A DNA stretch of 40,415 bases. Source: UBA1731 sp963626295 (GTDB lineage: Bacteria; Verrucomicrobiota; Kiritimatiellia; RFP12; UBA1067). Both the position numbers and the translations under genes were made by a program. Below, in pieces: positions 1 to 7,885 of the stretch. Location of the stretch: NCBI GenBank assembly GCA_963626295.1, contig CAVFWS010000007.1:1-40415 (forward strand), written 5' to 3'. Within the stretch, counting starts at the first letter, position 1; the number at the start of each line of letters is the position of its first letter. Under the pieces are notes generated by a model. It was not told the DNA's origin. It did not search any database and saw only the letters and a list, made by a program, of their open reading frames with translations.

Positions 1-796
1 GCCCATAGTCCGGCAGAGACGCTATGAGGCCCCTGAGGAACAGTTCGCGGGCCACGACCGATGCCGCCGCAACAGCGACATCGCTTTCCGCCTTGTGCCG
101 CTGATCAACCCTGATCTTTCGCCCACGCACCTTGAGCGCCCGCCTGATGACGGTCTCCGTCGGCGCGAACTGGTCCACGACCACCCTTGGACACGCCGGC
201 TGCTTTTCGAGGAGCGACTCGATGCACACGCCATGCGCCCACGCGAGGAGGCGGTTGATGTTCCTGATCTTCGCGTAGAGCCTGTTGTATGCCGCCGGGC
301 CGATCTTCACGAACGCCCAGCGGTTCGGGCCGAGCAGGTGGCGTATCTTCGAGCCGACCGCAAGCACGGACTTGTCGGTCATCTGCTTGCAGTCCTTGGC
401 GCCGATCTCCCTCAATTGCGCGGACAGCGCCTCGTCCACGTAGCAGCAGGCTACGACAAGCGGGCCGAAGTAGTCGCCCTTCCCAGACTCGTCGCTTCCT
501 CCATGCGGCCTGTCCCGTTCAGGGTCGAGCACCTGCTCGTAGCCTATCGCAGCCGCCCCGAGGACTTGCGGCTCAAGCACAAACAGCACAAAATCCTCGG
601 CCTTGCCGCCCTGGATGCAGCACTTGCGGCGCCCATGCTTTACCTTCTCGTACAGCGTGCAGTTGAACCCGTCGCCCTCTATGGACATCAGCGAGTACGG
701 GACTTCGCGTTTCCTGTAATTGCCGCGTTCCATTATGAGCAGAAGAAGATTCTGCTGCCCTTCGTCCAATTCGTATGTGTATGTACTCTGTGCCAT
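1..796 (-). CDS. rnhC: Ribonuclease HIII, C-terminus cut by window edge
   Basis: This enzyme cleaves the RNA strand of RNA-DNA hybrids in the cytoplasm (Okazaki primers, R-loops, misincorporated ribonucleotides). The visible 265 residues start at ATG 796. Residues about 1-85 match the TBP-like substrate-binding domain that separates HIII from HII. The RNase H fold begins at SDESGKGDYFGPLVVA, which carries the first two catalytic acids (DE). Further acids are in VVDQF and in KAESDVAVAAASVVAR, and the order fits the DEDE active site of HIII. The frame stays open to base 1, so only the last C-terminal residues are missing. The Shine-Dalgarno match is weak (GTGG). A TGATATAAT box lies about 75 bases upstream. 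The gene was found by translating the reverse strand directly. HIII identity is secure; the exact start is less so. Confidence 0.9.
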   Translation of the reverse strand, partial: MAQSTYTYELDEGQQNLLLLIMERGNYRKREVPYSLMSIEGDGFNCTLYEKVKHGRRKCCIQGGKAEDFVLFVLEPQVLGAAAIGYEQVLDPERDRPHGGSDESGKGDYFGPLVVACCYVDEALSAQLREIGAKDCKQMTDKSVLAVGSKIRHLLGPNRWAFVKIGPAAYNRLYAKIRNINRLLAWAHGVCIESLLEKQPACPRVVVDQFAPTETVIRRALKVRGRKIRVDQRHKAESDVAVAAASVVARELFLRGLIASLPDYG

Positions 797-872
797 CTGA
801 CCACTGGTTCCATTTGCCGCGCCATCGACCCGCCAAGGGCATTTGCGCTCCGCCATGAGCCCAATGCGGCGA

Positions 873-881
873 ATTATATCA
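873..881 (-). promoter_or_regulatory. Extended -10 promoter box for rnhC
   Basis: Read on the minus strand the bases are TGATATAAT, a TGn extension joined to a perfect TATAAT. It lies in the short gap between the comF stop and the rnhC start and would give a leader of roughly 70 nt. No good -35 hexamer is visible, as is usual for extended -10 promoters. Confidence 0.5.
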
Positions 882-1544
882 TGTATCGCGGAAATCCTCA
901 CCGAGGTCCTCGTCCATCAGGGCTTTGGCGAGGACGAAGGGGATCACCCGGTACGCCCCTCCCTCGACAAGGGCCTCCGTGCATTCGTCCAAGGTGCTCC
1001 CGGTCGTCATCACGTCATCGATAAGCGCTACCGTGCGTCCGCGCACAAGCGAAGGCTCGACCACGCGAAACGCGCCCTTCAGGTTCTTGCGCCGCTCGTC
1101 CCCGCTCGACCTGCTCTGGTGTTCCGTATCGCGCAACCGTGCAAGGGACGTTCCGTCGCAGACCCGTCCGATGCGCCTGGCGAATGCCTCGGCGATGAGT
1201 CCCGCCTGGTTGTAGCCGCGCTCCATCAGGCGGTTCCGGTGCAGCGGGACAGGAATGACCACGTCGACGGCGGAGGCATCGTGCTTTTTCCTGAACGAGG
1301 CCTCCATCGCGGCGGCGAAATCTTCCGCGAGATATGTCGCCCCGAAGAACTTGTAGCTGTTGATCAGGTCGGAGATCGGCTCCAGGTACGCAAACGCGCT
1401 CTTGGCGAACTCGTCGTACCAGGGCAGTGTCTCATGGCAATGCGAACATATGTAGCCGTCTGGCCTGTCCACGCCGCGTCCGCAGCCGCGCACGGCGCAC
1501 GTGCGCGGCCAGAGCATATCCTTGATGAATGCCGAGAGTCCCAT
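879..1544 (-). CDS. comF: ComF family phosphoribosyltransferase-like protein
   Basis: ComF/GntX-family protein of 221 residues. The N-terminus has a zinc-ribbon-like cysteine set (CAVRGCGR and ICSHCHE, residues about 15-35). The C-terminal half has a type I phosphoribosyltransferase fold with the PRPP loop VALIDDVMTTGST (about residue 180) and the family segment VIPVPLHRNRLMERGYNQA (about 105-125). In naturally competent bacteria ComF acts with ComFA in DNA uptake; elsewhere the role is unclear and no comFA is seen here. ATG 1544 is preferred because a TGGTATAAT box lies about 30 bases upstream; the frame is open further upstream but would run through that box. It precedes rnhC on the same strand, but rnhC appears to have its own promoter. 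Confidence 0.85.
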   Translation of the reverse strand: MGLSAFIKDMLWPRTCAVRGCGRGVDRPDGYICSHCHETLPWYDEFAKSAFAYLEPISDLINSYKFFGATYLAEDFAAAMEASFRKKHDASAVDVVIPVPLHRNRLMERGYNQAGLIAEAFARRIGRVCDGTSLARLRDTEHQSRSSGDERRKNLKGAFRVVEPSLVRGRTVALIDDVMTTGSTLDECTEALVEGGAYRVIPFVLAKALMDEDLGEDFRDT

Positions 1545-1574
1545 CTTGATGTTCCACCGGAAACAAACGCCGAC

Positions 1575-1583
1575 ATTATACCA
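1575..1583 (-). promoter_or_regulatory. Extended -10 promoter box for comF
   Basis: TGGTATAAT on the minus strand, about 30 bases before the comF ATG. The same TGnTATAAT form recurs before several other genes in the window. No convincing -35 element is visible. Confidence 0.55.
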
Positions 1584-1662
1584 AATGCGCCGACAGGCGG
1601 ATCGACATCTGGCCCGCCGCACGCGGAATCATGTGCGGCAACACGCCCTAAGCCTTCGGCGT

Positions 1663-3312
1663 TTAGTGCCTATGCTTCAACGCCGCCACGACAAGCCCGT
1701 CGAAGAGCGGGTGCGGCGACGTCGGACGCGACTTGAACTCCGGATGGAACTGGCCGGCGATGAAGTATGGATGGTCAGGCAGCTCGACAATCTCCACCAG
1801 TTTGCCGTCCGGCGACGTCCCGGACACCTTGAGGCCTGCCGCCTCAAGCGCCTTGCGGCCTTCCGAATCGTAGTTGAGTTCGTAGCGGTGGCGGTGGCGC
1901 TCGGAGACCGTGAAGTCCGACTTCCCCTTCTCGCCATATGACGGCGCGTACAGCTTCGCCGCGAGCGTCCCCTTCTTCACAACGCATGGATATGCGCCAA
2001 GCCGCATCGTGCCGCCCTTCTGCGTGACGCCCTTCTGGTCATCCATGAGGTCGATTACCGGATGCGCGGTGCTCGCGTCGAATTCCGTGGAGTTCGCGTC
2101 CTTCCACCCAACGACGTCCCTCGCGTATTCTATGGCCGTACACTGCATCCCGAGGCAGATGCCGAGGAACGGTATCCCGTGCTCGCGCGCATACCTGATC
2201 GCGAGGCATTTTCCGGGCACGCCCCGGCTTCCGAATCCACCTGGGACAAGAATGCCGTCCACGCCCCTGAGGAGGTTCACGTCCCTCTCAAGCTCCTCCG
2301 CCTCGACGCACTTCACGTTCACCTTGCAGTCGTGCGCCATGCCAGCATGGTGCAGGGCCTCATGCACGGACTTGTAGGCATCGCGGATCGCGATGTACTT
2401 GCCGACGAGCGCAATCGTGCACGACCTCCTTGGCTGCGTAGCCTTCTTGACGAGGGTGTCCCATATGGTGTGCTTGATAGGCCAGATGTCGAGATGCAGC
2501 TGCCTCAGCACCTCCTCGTCAAGCCCCTGCTTGCGGAGTTCGCGGGGGATCGCGTATACGGAATCCGTCACGTCCTTCTCCTCGATGACGCGCTCGGGCC
2601 GCACGTTGCAGAAGAGCGCAAGCTTCTCGAGGTGTTCCTTCGGGATCGCCATCTCAGTGCGGCACACGAGGATGTCGGGGATGATGCCGATCGCGCGGAG
2701 CTGCCCGACGGAATGCTGCGATGGCTTGGTCTTCAATTCGCCCGCCGCCTTGAGGTACGGAACGAGCGTGAGGTGCACGAAGCAGGTGTTGTCGTACCCA
2801 TGCTCGAATCGGAACTGCCGCGCCGCCTCCAGGAACGGCAGGGACTCGATGTCGCCCGAGACGCCGCCGATCTCGCACAGGACAATGTCGCAGTCGTGCT
2901 CGCCCGCGGACCTTATCGCGTCCTTTATCTCGTTCGTCACGTGCGGCACCACCTGCACCGTGCCGCCCAGATAGCCGCCGGCCCGTTCACGCGCAAGGAC
3001 TGCCGAATAGATGCGGCCCGACGTGTAGTTCGACGCCTTCGAGCAGGTCACGCCCGCAAACCGCTCGTAGTGGCCGAGGTCGAGATCCGTCTCTGCGCCG
3101 TCATCCGTCACGAACACTTCGCCATGCTGGTATGGGCTCATCGTGCCGGGGTCTACGTTCAGGTACGGATCGAGCTTCTGCATGAACACCTTGTACCCTC
3201 GGCTTTTCAGCAAAAGCGCGAGTGACGCGGATGTGATCCCCTTGCCGAGGGAACTCACCACGCCGCCGGTTATGAAGACGTATTTTGTCGGATTCTTCGC
3301 TTGGTGTCTCAT
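1663..3312 (-). CDS. pyrG: CTP synthase
   Basis: Converts UTP to CTP with ATP and glutamine, the last step of pyrimidine nucleotide synthesis, in the cytoplasm. The 549 residues match the usual full length. The amidoligase domain (about 1-275) opens with KYVFITGGVVSSLGKG, the P-loop-like signature, followed by KLDPYLNVDPGTMSPYQHGE. The glutaminase domain (about 300-545) shows GGFGSRG, the nucleophile in FLGICLGMQ and the catalytic HPEF near residue 525. ATG 3312 is favoured because homologues start just before KYVFITGG; no clear Shine-Dalgarno precedes it. It lies 32 bases downstream of carA on the same strand, so the two pyrimidine genes probably share a transcript. Confidence 0.97.
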   Translation of the reverse strand: MRHQAKNPTKYVFITGGVVSSLGKGITSASLALLLKSRGYKVFMQKLDPYLNVDPGTMSPYQHGEVFVTDDGAETDLDLGHYERFAGVTCSKASNYTSGRIYSAVLARERAGGYLGGTVQVVPHVTNEIKDAIRSAGEHDCDIVLCEIGGVSGDIESLPFLEAARQFRFEHGYDNTCFVHLTLVPYLKAAGELKTKPSQHSVGQLRAIGIIPDILVCRTEMAIPKEHLEKLALFCNVRPERVIEEKDVTDSVYAIPRELRKQGLDEEVLRQLHLDIWPIKHTIWDTLVKKATQPRRSCTIALVGKYIAIRDAYKSVHEALHHAGMAHDCKVNVKCVEAEELERDVNLLRGVDGILVPGGFGSRGVPGKCLAIRYAREHGIPFLGICLGMQCTAIEYARDVVGWKDANSTEFDASTAHPVIDLMDDQKGVTQKGGTMRLGAYPCVVKKGTLAAKLYAPSYGEKGKSDFTVSERHRHRYELNYDSEGRKALEAAGLKVSGTSPDGKLVEIVELPDHPYFIAGQFHPEFKSRPTSPHPLFDGLVVAALKHRH

Positions 3313-3344
3313 GGTTCAAGTGGGAGTTAAAGATGGTTGATTTG

Positions 3345-4571
3345 TTACAGCATCTGCCTGAACTGGCCGAAGAGGTAGCCGGAATCGTGCGGCCCCGGAC
3401 AGCTCTCCGGATGGTACTGCACCGAGAACGCAGGGAGCGTCCTGTGCCGCACCCCCTCGATAGATCCGTCGTTGAGGTTGACGTGCGTCACTTCCAGACA
3501 GTCCGGCACCGAGTCGGGCAGCACCGCGAAGTTGTGGTTCTGGCTCGTGATCTCCACCTTGCCGGTAGCAAGGTTCTTTACGGGGTGGTTGCACCCATGA
3601 TGTCCGAACGGAAGCCTCCCGGTCTTCGCTCCACACGCGAGCGACAGCAGCTGGTGTCCGAGACATATGCCCATGATCGGGATTGGAGCGCGGTCTGCGT
3701 CCCTATCCGCATCGTATCTCAGAATGCTCCTGATGTTCCCGATCGCATAGCCGACCGCCGCCGGATCGGCCGGCCCGTTCGAGAGGAACACGCCGTCCGG
3801 CTTCATCGCAAGCACATCCTCGGCGGGCGTCTTGGCAGGGACAACCGTCACTCGCGCAAATCCGGCGAGCGACCGGAGTATGTTCATCTTCACGCCGAAA
3901 TCATAGCAGACGACGTGGGGACGCCTGGTTTTCCCACACGGAGGCACGGAGGCACGGAGTTTCTGATCTTCCGTCACAGGATTTTCTATTCTCCGTATCT
4001 CCGTGGCTCCGTGTGAGCCCACGAATTCATACGCCTTCTTGCAGCTCACGCGGCTGGCATAGTCCTGCCCGTCAAGCCCTTCCCATTCCCGCGCCCTCTC
4101 GATCGCTTCCGACTCCGGCATTGCGCCGTTCGCCACATGCAGATACGCCTTCTGATTCCCGAAATCGCGGATGTGGAGCGTCAGCGCCCTTACATCCACG
4201 CCATATATGCCAGGGACGCCTGCATCCTTCAGACACCCGTCAAGGGACTTATCCGAACGGAAATTCGACGCCTCCGTCAAGTCGTTGACGACAAGCCCAT
4301 GCAGAAAAAGGCCCCGGGATTCCACATCCTCGGGGTTTGTTCCGTAATTTCCGACCTCTGCGGTGGTGAGGGCGACAATCTGCCCTGCGTATGACGGATC
4401 GGTCAAGATTTCCTGGTAGCCGCTCATGCCTGTGTTGAACACGACCTCGCCTACCCGATCCACTTGCGCGCCGAAAGCCACGCCATGGAACACAGTCCCA
4501 TCCGCCAGCGCCAAGAACGCCGCCCGCTCGCGCTCCGCTTTCCACTTTGCTCTCAAGACATCATCGTTCAT
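3345..4571 (-). CDS. carA: Carbamoyl-phosphate synthase small (glutaminase) subunit
   Basis: Hydrolyses glutamine and channels ammonia to CarB for carbamoyl phosphate, the precursor of pyrimidines and arginine. The protein has 408 residues, longer than the usual 360-390. The N-terminal domain has FNTGMSGYQEILTDPSY; the class I glutamine amidotransferase domain has VCYDFGVKMNILRSL, GICLGHQ (nucleophile Cys) and HPES. ATG 4571 (MNDDVLRAKW) is chosen because AAGGGG lies 7 bases upstream and longer versions add only unlike residues. Residues encoded by 3936-4016, in the linker between the two domains, come from an 81-base palindromic repeat inserted exactly in frame. This adds 27 residues and explains the length. 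No carB is visible. pyrG follows. Confidence 0.95.
   Translation of the reverse strand: MNDDVLRAKWKAERERAAFLALADGTVFHGVAFGAQVDRVGEVVFNTGMSGYQEILTDPSYAGQIVALTTAEVGNYGTNPEDVESRGLFLHGLVVNDLTEASNFRSDKSLDGCLKDAGVPGIYGVDVRALTLHIRDFGNQKAYLHVANGAMPESEAIERAREWEGLDGQDYASRVSCKKAYEFVGSHGATEIRRIENPVTEDQKLRASVPPCGKTRRPHVVCYDFGVKMNILRSLAGFARVTVVPAKTPAEDVLAMKPDGVFLSNGPADPAAVGYAIGNIRSILRYDADRDADRAPIPIMGICLGHQLLSLACGAKTGRLPFGHHGCNHPVKNLATGKVEITSQNHNFAVLPDSVPDCLEVTHVNLNDGSIEGVRHRTLPAFSVQYHPESCPGPHDSGYLFGQFRQML
3936..4016. repeat. Palindromic repeat element inserted in frame in carA
   Basis: The left arm (3936-3960) is built from CACGGAG units and the right arm (3992-4016) from CTCCGTG units. The arms are 25 bases each and 22 positions pair when one is reverse-complemented; a 31-base AT-richer centre separates them. 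The span is 81 bases, exactly 27 codons, has no stop in the carA frame and sits at the interdomain linker. It looks like a small interspersed palindromic element tolerated as a protein insert. A degenerate half-copy seems to lie near 5518-5545. Confidence 0.7.
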
Positions 4572-4647
4572 ATCAAGCCCCTTAAGCAAATTCCATGCCG
4601 TAAGGCAAATGCGCCCAAAAGCCCAAACAACCTTACACGTATTGTAA

Positions 4648-4869
4648 GCGACGGACCATGCCACTTACACATTCTGCAAGCCCTGCCGCATCGTCTACGA
4701 GATTGCCGGCGACGAATGCCGCGTTCTCTCGATTCGCCACGGACACGCGCCCGTCGCATTCAGCGACGCCTACTGGAACTATGGTCTTGCAACTGCCTCA
4801 TGGAATACAGGAAGCGGGCTGCTCCAAGAAGGGGCAGCCCGCTTCCTGCGGAAGTCAATCCCGGAATAG
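4648..4869 (+). pseudogene. Remnant of a RelE/ParE-type toxin
   Basis: Reading plus-strand codons from 4648, the segment FCKPCRIVYEIAGDECRVLSIRHGH matches in pattern the C-terminal half of RelE/ParE toxins, where KPYRIVYEIxGDxVxILRVxHG is typical (the quoted match is from positions 4672-4746). A stop (TAA 4645-4647) immediately precedes the fragment, so the N-terminal two thirds are gone and no start codon or partner antitoxin remains. The frame then runs through unrelated sequence, including the hairpin at 4808-4848, to TAG 4867-4869. It occupies the gap between carA and the lipoprotein gene, on the opposite strand. I read it as a dead toxin-antitoxin relic; its small size keeps confidence moderate. 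Confidence 0.5.
4808..4848 (-). terminator. Strong hairpin downstream of the lipoprotein gene
   Basis: A perfect 15-base inverted repeat (4808-4822 and 4834-4848) with an 11-base loop. It starts about 22 bases after the stop of the minus-strand lipoprotein gene. The bases after the stem on the minus strand read TATTCC, so there is no good U-tract; it may terminate inefficiently or protect the mRNA 3' end. Confidence 0.5.
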
Positions 4870-4870
4870 A

Positions 4871-5383
4871 TTAACGCATGCCTGAGCAACAGCCGCCGGC
4901 GCTCGGCTCGGCCGCTCCGCAGACGCGGCAAGGGGCGACACCCTCGTAGTGCTTGACCTCTTCGGCGCCCGTCAGTTTCGCGGGCACGCCCTCAACGGTG
5001 ACCTTTGTGCAGCCGTTGAACCAGAGGATGCCCCTCTCCTTGTGGATGGTGAAGCGAGGCACCAGGAGGATCGATGCGCCGGATTTAGCGCAGGCGTCCT
5101 CGAACGCGGCCTCCTTGACACCCACCTTGAGCGTGATCGGCCCGCCTATCTCGTTGGCGAACGTGTCGGGGCCTTCGCCCACGATCCCCCACCACGAGAA
5201 CTTCTCCTCGGCCTCGCCCTTCACGATGCCCTTGTCCTTCATGACCTGGTAGACAGGCTTGAATCGCGCCGGACACAGCTGGGTCTTGAGGTCCGAACGC
5301 CATTCATCGACATTCGTCGAACGGCATCCGACCATCGAAATGGAAGTCGCCGCCAGAAGCGTAGCCATCATCAGTTTGTTCAT
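4871..5383 (-). CDS. Small exported lipoprotein of unknown function
   Basis: A 170-residue protein that I do not recognise. Residues 1-20 form a lipoprotein signal: positive start (MNKLMM), hydrophobic core and lipobox MVGC, so Cys20 is the likely lipidated residue. The mature part has a conserved-looking WWGIVGEGPDTFANEIGG segment (about 65-85), a hydrophobic strand ASILLVPRFTI, and a C-terminal tail with five cysteines (CRVC and GGCCSG), suggesting disulfides or metal binding. AGGAG lies 8 bases before ATG 5383, and a TTGACA / TATAAT promoter stands upstream. It appears monocistronic, with a hairpin behind it. Location is probably the inner leaflet of the outer membrane or the periplasm; function unknown. 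Confidence 0.8.
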   Translation of the reverse strand: MNKLMMATLLAATSISMVGCRSTNVDEWRSDLKTQLCPARFKPVYQVMKDKGIVKGEAEEKFSWWGIVGEGPDTFANEIGGPITLKVGVKEAAFEDACAKSGASILLVPRFTIHKERGILWFNGCTKVTVEGVPAKLTGAEEVKHYEGVAPCRVCGAAEPSAGGCCSGMR

Positions 5384-5437
5384 TTTATCGTCTCCTTTTT
5401 AGTGGTTGTTTGCCTTTCATGGCTTAAGGTGGCGGCA

Positions 5438-5464
5438 ATTATATATGGTTTTTTTTTCTGTCAA
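5438..5464 (-). promoter_or_regulatory. Sigma70-type promoter of the lipoprotein gene
   Basis: On the minus strand TTGACA (5464-5459) and TATAAT (5443-5438) are both perfect, but the spacer is only 15 bases and contains a run of nine A. A shifted -10 (TAATTG) would give 17. The leader to ATG 5383 is about 50 nt. Confidence 0.6.
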
Positions 5465-5618
5465 ATCGCCCGCCACGTATCACGGATTCCAGCGGATCCC
5501 AAGTGGTTGCGAACTTCGCGCACGGAGGCACGGCGTGACGGAGATTACCGACAGACGCACAACTCCCGTTGCCTTTAGCACAGAGGCGAACGGCACTGCC
5601 GAGCAGGGCGTTGTCGGG

Positions 5619-7568
5619 CTATTCTGCGAAATGCACGTCGCTTGGCATGCGCCAGTCCCCGCGCGGGGAAAGGTTTATGCTTCCGACCTTTGGCCCGTCA
5701 GGCATGCAGCTGCGCTTGAACTGCTGGGCGTAGAACCGCCTGAAGAACTCGTCGAGCCACCGCCCTATCGTGGAAGGATCGTAGGTCCCGGAGAATGCGA
5801 CCTCCGCCAATCGGTGTATCTTTCCCTTCCCCGCCCCCCTTCGCAGGAAATGGTACAGGAAGAAGTCATGCAGCTCATACGGCCCCACCTTCGCCTCCGT
5901 CTCCTGGGCTATGGACCCATCCGGATTCGCGGGCAGCAGCTCAGGCGAGACCGGTGTGGCGAGTATGTCGGCGAGGGCATCGGATGCCAATCGGGAATCC
6001 TGCGACGAGGCATTCCCGGCAACATCTGCAAGACGCGATTGGGCATACCATTCGACCATATACCTCACCAGGGTCTTCGGCACCCCGGAATTCACCCCGT
6101 ACATGCTCATGTGGTCGCCGTTGTAGGTACACCACCCGAGCGCCAGTTCCGAAAGGTCGCCGGTCCCGACCACGATCCCGTTGAGCTGGTTGGCCAGGTC
6201 CATGAGCAGATACGTGCGGCCTCGCGCCTGCGCATTCTCATACGTGACGTCATGGATCGACTCGTCGTGACCGAGATCCTTCAGGTGCTGGCGGGCCATC
6301 GGCCCTATCCCGATCTCACGAAGCGGCACGCCCAGACCTTCGCAAAGGCGCTCGGCGTTGGATTTAGTCCGCACCGTAGTCCCAAATCCCGGCATGGTGA
6401 ACGCATGGACGCCGACTCGCTTCAGCCCGAGCCGGTCGAACGCCTCCACGCACACGAGGAGCGCGAGGGCGCTGTCAAGGCCGCCGGAAAGGCCAAGCAC
6501 AACATCCCCGCAGCCGATAGCCTCAAGACGCGTCGCAAGTCCCGTGGACTGTATGGCCAGAATCTCCTCGCAACGCGCATCCCGGTCTGCCCGCGCGTCC
6601 GGCACAAACGGATGCGGATCGACATGGCGCAGAAGCGTGCCTGAAATCCACTCCTCTTTCACGCACGGCATCTGGACCTTGACCGTTCGCACATCTTCCA
6701 CGGTACGGGCGGCATTGCGAAATGCACAGTTCGCCGACCGCTCGAAGCTGAGGAACCCCACGTCCACGTCTGCAACCGTCAGCTGCGCCTTGCGCTCGAA
6801 GCGCCGACCTTCGGCGAGCAGTGCGCCGTTCTCGGTGACCAGCGAATGCCCGCCGAAGACAAGGTCGGTAGTGGACTCGCCGACCCCGGCGCCGGCATAC
6901 ACGTAGGCGGAAAGGCATCTCGCAGATTGCCCGATTACGAGCGAGCGACGGTATTCCGTCTTGCCGACAAGCTCATTCGAGGCGCTGAGGTTCAGGATCA
7001 CGTTTGCCCCGCGCAGGGAGAGCCGCGTGGAAGGAGGGTTCGCCGTCCACATGTCCTCACACAGCTCGACGCCGATGGCCGCACCGCCGCCAAGGTCAAA
7101 CACGAGGTCGTTGCCGAACGGCACCCGCGCGCCCGCCAGCTCGATCTCATCCACCGTGGCATCCAGCGCGCTGGCGAACCAGCGCGACTCGTAGAACTCG
7201 TGGGTGCTGGGCAGATACGTCTTGGGCACGACGCCGACGAGGCGGCGGCCCGCGATCACGGCGGCGCAGTTGAAGATGCGCCCTGCCACGCGTACGGGGA
7301 GACCCACGGCGACGAGGCCGTCGCCGCAGTCCGGGATCAGGTCCGCAAGCGCCCGCTCCGCCGACTCGAGGAGATATGGCTGATAAAACAGGTCCGCACA
7401 GGTATAGCCCGTCAGGCACAGCTCGGGAAACACTGCGACCTTAACGCTCCGCTCCGCCGCCTCCCGCAGGACACTGCGTACGGCTTCAAGGTTTGCGCCG
7501 ACATCCGCCGGACGCACCGTCGGCACGGCCGCCGCAACGCGCAAGAACTCCATCTGACTACTTTTCAT
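5619..7568 (-). CDS. nadE: Glutamine-dependent NAD+ synthetase
   Basis: Amidates nicotinic acid adenine dinucleotide to NAD+ in the cytoplasm, taking ammonia from glutamine. 649 residues, the size of the two-domain enzyme. The N-terminal nitrilase-type glutaminase (about 1-280) shows the Glu in FPELCLTGYT, the Lys in VPKTYLPS and the Cys in GVELCEDMW. The C-terminal synthetase (about 340-645) has the ATP loop VLGLSGGLDSALAL and the segments GTGDLSELALGW and YNGDHMSMYGVNSGVPKTL. ATG 7568 (MKSSQMEFLR) is used; ATG 7553 (MEFLRVAAAVP) is equally possible, as neither has a clear Shine-Dalgarno. A weak TTGAAA-N17-TACATA promoter lies at 7738-7766. The gene stands alone, flanked by intergenic DNA. 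Confidence 0.96.
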   Translation of the reverse strand: MKSSQMEFLRVAAAVPTVRPADVGANLEAVRSVLREAAERSVKVAVFPELCLTGYTCADLFYQPYLLESAERALADLIPDCGDGLVAVGLPVRVAGRIFNCAAVIAGRRLVGVVPKTYLPSTHEFYESRWFASALDATVDEIELAGARVPFGNDLVFDLGGGAAIGVELCEDMWTANPPSTRLSLRGANVILNLSASNELVGKTEYRRSLVIGQSARCLSAYVYAGAGVGESTTDLVFGGHSLVTENGALLAEGRRFERKAQLTVADVDVGFLSFERSANCAFRNAARTVEDVRTVKVQMPCVKEEWISGTLLRHVDPHPFVPDARADRDARCEEILAIQSTGLATRLEAIGCGDVVLGLSGGLDSALALLVCVEAFDRLGLKRVGVHAFTMPGFGTTVRTKSNAERLCEGLGVPLREIGIGPMARQHLKDLGHDESIHDVTYENAQARGRTYLLMDLANQLNGIVVGTGDLSELALGWCTYNGDHMSMYGVNSGVPKTLVRYMVEWYAQSRLADVAGNASSQDSRLASDALADILATPVSPELLPANPDGSIAQETEAKVGPYELHDFFLYHFLRRGAGKGKIHRLAEVAFSGTYDPSTIGRWLDEFFRRFYAQQFKRSCMPDGPKVGSINLSPRGDWRMPSDVHFAE

Positions 7569-7575
7569 AAAAGCA

Positions 7576-7761
7576 TCAATAGCACTTCCCGTGCCAACCA
7601 AGCCACATCGCAAAGCCGCATTGCCCCTCCGCCAACGCGCCGCCGGCGCCCGGTACCAGCAATCCACAGAGTATCAGTTTTGCAATCACCATGCCGGAGC
7701 AATAAAAGCCCATTTTCAGTCCATTTCTCTTACGAGATATGTAAGGGTTAGCATATTTCAT
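7576..7761 (-). CDS. Possible short exported peptide upstream of nadE
   Basis: A 61-codon frame (or 45 codons from the inner ATG 7713) ending 8 bases before nadE. From the inner start it encodes a plausible signal peptide (MVIAKLILCGLLVPGAG, then ALA as a cleavage site), followed by only about 17 residues ending in WLGWHGKCY. The layout resembles the leader and Trp-rich mature start of the 7886-8278 protein, so it could be a truncated paralogue. There is no clear Shine-Dalgarno. It may equally be chance open frame in the 317-base gap between nadE and the terminator at 7820-7859, which otherwise holds nothing I recognise. Confidence 0.3.
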   Translation of the reverse strand: MKYANPYISRKRNGLKMGFYCSGMVIAKLILCGLLVPGAGGALAEGQCGFAMWLGWHGKCY

Positions 7762-7766
7762 TTCAA
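7738..7766 (-). promoter_or_regulatory. Weak candidate promoter for nadE
   Basis: TTGAAA (7766-7761), 17-base spacer, TACATA (7743-7738) on the minus strand. The -35 matches 5 of 6 bases and the -10 only 3 of 6, so this is a tentative call based mainly on spacing and on lack of a better candidate. Confidence 0.25.
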
Positions 7767-7819
7767 TATGCGAACATTACCCATGGTTCAGTAGTGGAAC
7801 TGCATATTATGTAAAGAGA

Positions 7820-7859
7820 AGGAAAAAGAAACTGCGGAATCGTCAGGACGATTCCGCAG
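7820..7859 (-). terminator. Rho-independent terminator after the small exported protein gene
   Basis: A perfect 12-base stem (7832-7843 with 7848-7859) and a 4-base loop. On the minus strand it is followed by TTTCTTTTTCCTT. It lies 27 bases after the stop of the gene at 7886-8278 and is the best terminator in the window. Confidence 0.85.
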
Positions 7860-7885
7860 CCATAGCCGATGCCTATCCTGTCGGC

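Noticed and set aside
95..1024. Long plus-strand open frame opposite rnhC and comF
   Set aside because: It lies antisense to two clear genes; its translation is Arg/His/Leu-rich with no family motif, as expected for the shadow of GC-rich codons.
1623..1662. Terminator behind pyrG
   Set aside because: Only a 5-base stem (ACGCC/GGCGT) with a long loop and no U-tract.
2062..3225. 387-codon plus-strand open frame opposite pyrG
   Set aside because: Full overlap with CTP synthase, no recognisable domain and arginine-rich shadow composition.
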